Origin: an uncultured bacterium
GTDB taxonomy: Bacteria > Bacillota > Clostridia > Lachnospirales > Lachnospiraceae
DNA length: 18,696 bases
Assembly (NCBI GenBank): GCA_905216215.1
Contig: CAJMSZ010000042.1
Coordinates: 1 to 18,696, forward strand
Direction: 5' to 3'
Below the pieces are notes generated by a model. The model was not told the origin of the DNA. It saw nothing but the letters and a program-made list of their open reading frames with translations, and did no database searches. Below are positions 15,294-18,696 of this stretch, piece by piece; within the stretch, counting starts at the first letter, position 1; every line of letters starts with the position of its first letter. The position numbers were made by a program, and so were the translations under genes.

Positions 15294-16979
15294 ATGCCAT
15301 TAAAAGATTGCAAAGAAGCCATTCTTTCTCCTGATTATCGTGATTTTATTTATACCGGCTATCGAAGCTTCTGGAAAGAAATTCTGGAAAATGGAGTCTG
15401 CCGGATACCACTGGAATATTCTTTTGAGCTTCTTTATGCTACGGAGGAACAAATGAAGAACCGCCCGCTCTATCGGTTCCCCTACTTCAGCATTCCAAAG
15501 TGTTACGCACCGGTAGATTTTCAGGCACTTGATCAGGCTGGCATTTCCAGAATCCAGAACTTCCCGGGCTTTGAACTCTACGGGGAAGGGGTCATCGTAG
15601 GTTTCATTGACACTGGTATCTGGTATGCTTCTCAGGTATTCCGCAGATTAGATGGAAGTACCCGGATTCTGCGTATCTGGGACCAGACCATTCAAACAGG
15701 TAAGCCTCCGGAAGGACTTCCTTACGGCAGCGAATACACGTCAGAGGACATTAATCAGGCACTCCGTTCTGATAATCCAGAAGAGGTTGTTCCGTCAAGG
15801 GATACATCCGGTCATGGTACCTATGTGGCAAGTGTGGCCTGCGGAAGTGCAGATGTGGAAAATCAGTTTCAGGGAGCAGCGCCGGAAGCGGAGATTGTTA
15901 TGGTCAAATTAAAAGAGGCAAAACAGTATCTGAAGGACTTTTATTTTATTTCATCGGAAGAATGTTATCAGGAAAATGATATTCTTGCCGGCCTTTTTTA
16001 TTTGCATCAGGTTGCAAAAGAAGAACAGAAGCCACTGATTGTCTGTCTGGCAATGGCAACCAGCATGGGTGGACATAGTGGTGCTGCACCGGTTCCTGCC
16101 TATATGGAAGTGCTGGGAAATATTTCCATGATTGGTCTGGTGGCAGGAACGGGAAATGAAGCGGATAAAAGGCACCATTATCTTGGAAATATCAAAGATG
16201 CCACAGGCAGGAAAATGGAAATCAATGTGGGAAATCAGGTAGGCGGTTTTACCATGGAAATCTGGACGGAAATTCCCAATGTTATTACGGTGTCTGTGCG
16301 CTCCCCTACGGGCACCGACAGTGGACTTATATCCATTGGAACCCGGAACAGAGAGTATGATTTTATTCTGGAACAGACCAAAGTGTCCATTACTTATCAG
16401 TTTATGGAGGAAAACGCCAATGCACAGATTGTTCTTCTGCAGTTTGACAGACCTTTAAATGGAATCTGGGAAGTAGAGGTGTATGGAATTCAGATTGGTG
16501 ACGGAGTAATTCATGCATGGCTTTTGCAGGAAGCGTTTCTGGATGGAGAAGTATTTTTTCTGCGTTCCAATCCGGACTATACGGTTATGGCACCGGGGAA
16601 TGTGAGGGCAGTGACCTGCACAGCTTACTATAATGGACGGGATAAAAGTGTTGCAGTCAGTTCGGGAAGGGGGTATACTAGAACTAATCTAATAAAACCT
16701 GATTTTGCGGCACCGGGAATCAATGTGCTGGGGGTAAATGTAAGAGGACAGTTTGTAGGACGTTCCGGTTCCAGTGTGGCGACAGCGATTACAGCCGGGG
16801 CAGAGGCTCTCCTGATGGAGTGGCTGGTAAGAAGAGACGGAACACCGAATTCCATACAACTGAAGAATTTATTGATACTTGGAACCCAGAGGATGGACGG
16901 AAGAGAGTACCCCAACCGGGAGTGGGGGTATGGGATGTTGGATTTATATCAGACTTTTGATGTACTTCGGCGTCTGTAA
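15294..16979 (+). CDS. S8 (subtilisin-family) serine protease, Csp-like, cytoplasmic
   Basis: This is a 561-residue subtilase with an apparently intact triad: Asp106 (IDTG), His174 (SGHGTYVAS) and Ser494 (SGSSVATAI), plus the oxyanion Asn288 (AGTGNEA). The usual Pro after the Ser motif (GTSMATP) is Ala498 here. A short N-terminal region (about 1-90) looks like a prodomain. A long insert between the Asn and Ser motifs (about 300-435) fits the jelly-roll domain of the Csp germination proteases of clostridia. There is no signal peptide, so it is probably intracellular or spore-located. The start is uncertain. The ATG at 15282 has AAAGGG only one base away, so I prefer 15294 after GGGG at 15284-15287. 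The start region lies in a hairpin. Its substrate is unknown, and the function as a spore-germination protease is an inference from architecture. Confidence 0.92.
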   Translation: MPLKDCKEAILSPDYRDFIYTGYRSFWKEILENGVCRIPLEYSFELLYATEEQMKNRPLYRFPYFSIPKCYAPVDFQALDQAGISRIQNFPGFELYGEGVIVGFIDTGIWYASQVFRRLDGSTRILRIWDQTIQTGKPPEGLPYGSEYTSEDINQALRSDNPEEVVPSRDTSGHGTYVASVACGSADVENQFQGAAPEAEIVMVKLKEAKQYLKDFYFISSEECYQENDILAGLFYLHQVAKEEQKPLIVCLAMATSMGGHSGAAPVPAYMEVLGNISMIGLVAGTGNEADKRHHYLGNIKDATGRKMEINVGNQVGGFTMEIWTEIPNVITVSVRSPTGTDSGLISIGTRNREYDFILEQTKVSITYQFMEENANAQIVLLQFDRPLNGIWEVEVYGIQIGDGVIHAWLLQEAFLDGEVFFLRSNPDYTVMAPGNVRAVTCTAYYNGRDKSVAVSSGRGYTRTNLIKPDFAAPGINVLGVNVRGQFVGRSGSSVATAITAGAEALLMEWLVRRDGTPNSIQLKNLLILGTQRMDGREYPNREWGYGMLDLYQTFDVLRRL

Positions 16980-17008
16980 GTTGGCAAAAGAAGAAAGGAG
17001 AATACAGG

Positions 17009-17296
17009 ATGGCTGAATTATTTGAAAAATGGGGTAAGAAAATCGGAGATACCATAGAAGACTTTGGAAAGAAAGCAGAGGATACACTGGAAGTTCAGAA
17101 AATGAAAAGCCAGATTAGTACCATGAAGCGTACCAACGAAAGAGATTATGTGGATATGGGCAAGATCATCTATGAAAAGTACAAGAATGAGGAAGAAGTT
17201 GCTGAAGAATTCCGCCCATTCTGCGAAGCAATCGCCAAGAGAGAAAGTGAAATCGGAAGTCTGGAGACAGAAATTTCCCGGATTAAAGGAGAATAA
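17009..17296 (+). CDS. Small charged coiled-coil protein
   Basis: The 95-residue protein is strongly helical and charged, with no signal peptide or membrane helix. The N-terminus is amphipathic (LFEKWGKKIGDTIEDFGKKAED). It resembles the helical N-terminal part of clostridial proteins that normally end in a zinc ribbon, but no Cys pair ends this one; only one Cys is present. Function is unknown. AAAGGAG sits about 10 bases before the ATG at 17009. The stop codon is three bases from the start of the next gene, whose ribosome-binding site (AAAGGAG, 17285-17291) lies inside this coding region. Translational coupling to the signal peptidase gene is therefore likely. Confidence 0.85.
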   Translation: MAELFEKWGKKIGDTIEDFGKKAEDTLEVQKMKSQISTMKRTNERDYVDMGKIIYEKYKNEEEVAEEFRPFCEAIAKRESEIGSLETEISRIKGE

Positions 17297-17299
17297 GAG

Positions 17300-17764
17300 A
17301 TGGTAGTTGCCTGTATCGTTCTGATCATAGGGATTGCCGGGGCAGACCTTCTCGGAAAACGATATATCGAAGAACACTTTCATAATAATCAGACGGAAGA
17401 GATTGCCGGTGGAAAGATTCAGCTCCGGAAAGTACATAATCAAGGATTTGCTCTTAACCGCCTGGATGAAAAGCCGGATACGGTTAAGAACCTGTCCTTT
17501 GCAGCGACAGTAGCCGCATTTCTTTATGAGCTGTGGCTGTTTCGAAAACCGGGAAATCATATGGGTAAGATTGGTCTTGCACTGATGTCAGGGGGTGCTG
17601 TCAGCAATACCTATGACCGGATAAAGCGGGGATATGTGGTGGATTACATTGGTTTTCCGTTAAAGAAAGAAAAGTATGCGAGAATTACCTATAATATAGG
17701 CGATTTTGCGATTTTCACCGGTGCGATCCTGATGTGTGTTGGAAGTCTTGGAAAAAGGAAATAA
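17300..17764 (+). CDS. lspA: Divergent lipoprotein signal peptidase II
   Basis: LspA is the aspartic protease in the cytoplasmic membrane that removes signal peptides from prolipoproteins. The 154-residue protein has the core elements: an N-terminal hydrophobic helix, D-x3-K (DLLGK), HNQGFA in place of the usual RN-x-GAA, SGGAVSNTYDR with the first catalytic Asp, GYVVDYIGF, and YNIGDFAIF with the second catalytic Asp. Several positions differ from the usual GGAxGN and FNxAD text, so it is an atypical copy that may act beside a standard LspA. The start overlaps closely with the coiled-coil gene upstream. A strong terminator follows the stop within ten bases, so it is the last gene of the cluster. 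Confidence 0.88.
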   Translation: MVVACIVLIIGIAGADLLGKRYIEEHFHNNQTEEIAGGKIQLRKVHNQGFALNRLDEKPDTVKNLSFAATVAAFLYELWLFRKPGNHMGKIGLALMSGGAVSNTYDRIKRGYVVDYIGFPLKKEKYARITYNIGDFAIFTGAILMCVGSLGKRK

Positions 17765-17768
17765 GAAG

Positions 17769-17816
17769 AAAAGCAGCAAATCATGTTACATGGGGTATCA
17801 GGTTTGCTGCTTTTTT
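17769..17816 (+). terminator. Strong intrinsic terminator after lspA
   Basis: AAAAGCAGCAAA (17769-17780) pairs with TTTGCTGCTTTT (17803-17814) around a 22-base loop, and the T-run continues to 17816. It ends the transcription unit that includes lspA. Confidence 0.9.
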
Positions 17817-17883
17817 AATGATGTGAAAGTAGGAAATTTTGTTGTTTTTTCTATATTTTGCCCAAAGTAACGCAAATCTTTTA

Positions 17884-18167
17884 ATGGTAAATTCATCGGT
17901 TTCTATTAAAGCTGCCGATAAGATAACAGATGCACAAGCGGAGTATGATTTACTTGAGGGAGGAACTCAGAAATTTACTTTGCAAAATGAAGATGGTACT
18001 GTAGCGTATGTAACTGTTACAGAAGTGACTGGAAAAGCACTCGTTTGATAAGGAAAAGTACAACTCAAGCTTCGTATTATATGTCGTATACTAACGCTAT
18101 GAAAACAATTCAGACTGGTGTACGTGCGAATATTAACCAAAAAACATTAAGCGTAAGTAAAATATAA
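17884..18167 (+). pseudogene. Decayed remnant of a small secreted protein (DUF5626-like)
   Basis: An open stretch reads NSSVSIKAADKITDAQAEYD and ends at TGA 18046-18048 after EVTGKALV. A different frame then continues with the residues STTQASYYMSYTNAM to a stop at 18165-18167 (TLSVSKI end). Both halves look like parts of one beta-rich secreted protein; the parts recall DUF5626, from memory. The join near 18031-18075 shifts frame and appears to have lost an internal segment. There is no signal peptide, good ribosome-binding site or clear start. A new short peptide from the first half alone is possible but unlikely. Confidence 0.55.
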
Positions 18168-18174
18168 AAGAATT

Positions 18175-18209
18175 AGACGGCTATTTTCCAGAGAGATGGA
18201 TAGCCGTCT
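18175..18209. terminator. Hairpin between convergent pseudogenes
   Basis: AGACGGCTAT (18175-18184) and ATAGCCGTCT (18200-18209) pair perfectly over 10 bases with a 15-base loop. The following T content is weak on the plus strand and moderate on the minus strand. It probably terminates both converging remnants. Confidence 0.65.
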
Positions 18210-18213
18210 TAGT

Positions 18214-18690
18214 TTAATTTATCTTCTCTATACTTCCTCTGCCCCAATTAGGAATCTCCACACTGATTACTGTATAAGCATTTGAAATATTAATAATGAT
18301 GCAAAATACAAGTACAATCCAACATATAGTGCTTAAATGTACCTTTTTAACCAGGCAATATACAAATAGTCCAACGCTTAAAAAGAAACCAATAACTGGA
18401 GCCAAACAAGAGAGTAAAGCTATTGCAACGATAAACAGATGTTCTGTTTTGGCTAAAAAATCATCATAATTTTTCTTTTCGGATTCCAGGGGCGTATGTT
18501 CAGTAGATGGGTTTTCTAGTAAATCGTCCAAAGAAATCTTATACATCTGACTTAGAACTACCAGATTTTCAACATCTGGAACGGAGCGACCGGTTTCCCT
18601 TAGTTAAAAATATTACTCTTGTTGATTACTCAACTTTTCCGATAAATCGGTAATATATCTCAATTTCCTGTATTCTTTCGTTATCCTCAT
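18214..18690 (-). pseudogene. XRE-type membrane-linked regulator with two in-frame stops
   Basis: On the minus strand one reading frame runs from ATG at 18690, perhaps further beyond the window, to the stop at 18214-18216. The N-terminal part resembles a helix-turn-helix (EYRKLR, DLSEKLS). Then come TAA at 18613-18615 and TAA at 18604-18606. The next residues, RETGRSVPDVENLVVLSQ, are the C-terminal half of an XRE domain, where WETG is normal and RETG is seen here. Two or three hydrophobic helices follow (AIALLSCLAPVIGFFLSVG, TICWIVLVFCIII). The stops lie in the DNA-recognition region, so the regulator is probably dead; a truncated membrane protein from an internal start near 18546 is conceivable. 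Confidence 0.75.
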
Positions 18691-18696
18691 TCGTTG

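Overview
The window looks like chromosomal DNA of a low-GC, Gram-positive anaerobe of the Clostridia, most likely a Lachnospiraceae gut commensal. The reasons are purine-rich Shine-Dalgarno sites before nearly every gene, a perfect HrcA/CIRCE operator, a PTS-era Gram-positive glycerol kinase, an S8 protease of the clostridial Csp type, and small families typical of that group. The genus cannot be fixed from the sequence alone.

Layout. Positions 1-3739 (+) hold the 3' part of glycerol kinase, a CLC-type anion transporter that resembles the fluoride-exporting branch, and an orphan zinc-ribbon membrane protein. Positions 3793-7936 (+) hold an ABC exporter pair: an ATPase and a very large FtsX-type permease with an extracellular coiled-coil stalk. 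Positions 7937-10244 hold a heat-shock unit: CIRCE, a sigma-A-like promoter, htpG and a terminator probably shared with the convergent gene. The rRNA pseudouridine synthase rluF follows on the minus strand (10300-11076). It is divergent from a gene of unknown function (11261-11764), and the two promoters lie back to back between them.

Positions 11853-17764 (+) form the most unusual part: a NAD+ DNA ligase with several altered active-site residues, a ClpX paralogue with an altered substrate-recognition loop and no clpP beside it, a cytoplasmic S8 (Csp-like) protease whose ribosome-binding site lies inside a terminator-like hairpin, a small coiled-coil protein, and a divergent signal peptidase II, closed by a strong terminator. 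The set (ligase, unfoldase, protease, lipoprotein processing) may be a functional cassette or just neighbouring genes.

Positions 17817-18696 are a decayed accessory stretch. They hold a frameshifted remnant of a small secreted protein and, on the minus strand, an XRE-type membrane-linked regulator with two in-frame stops in its DNA-binding domain. I saw no tRNA, rRNA, CRISPR array, insertion sequence or complete mobile element. No gap over 300 bases lacks a gene or gene remnant.
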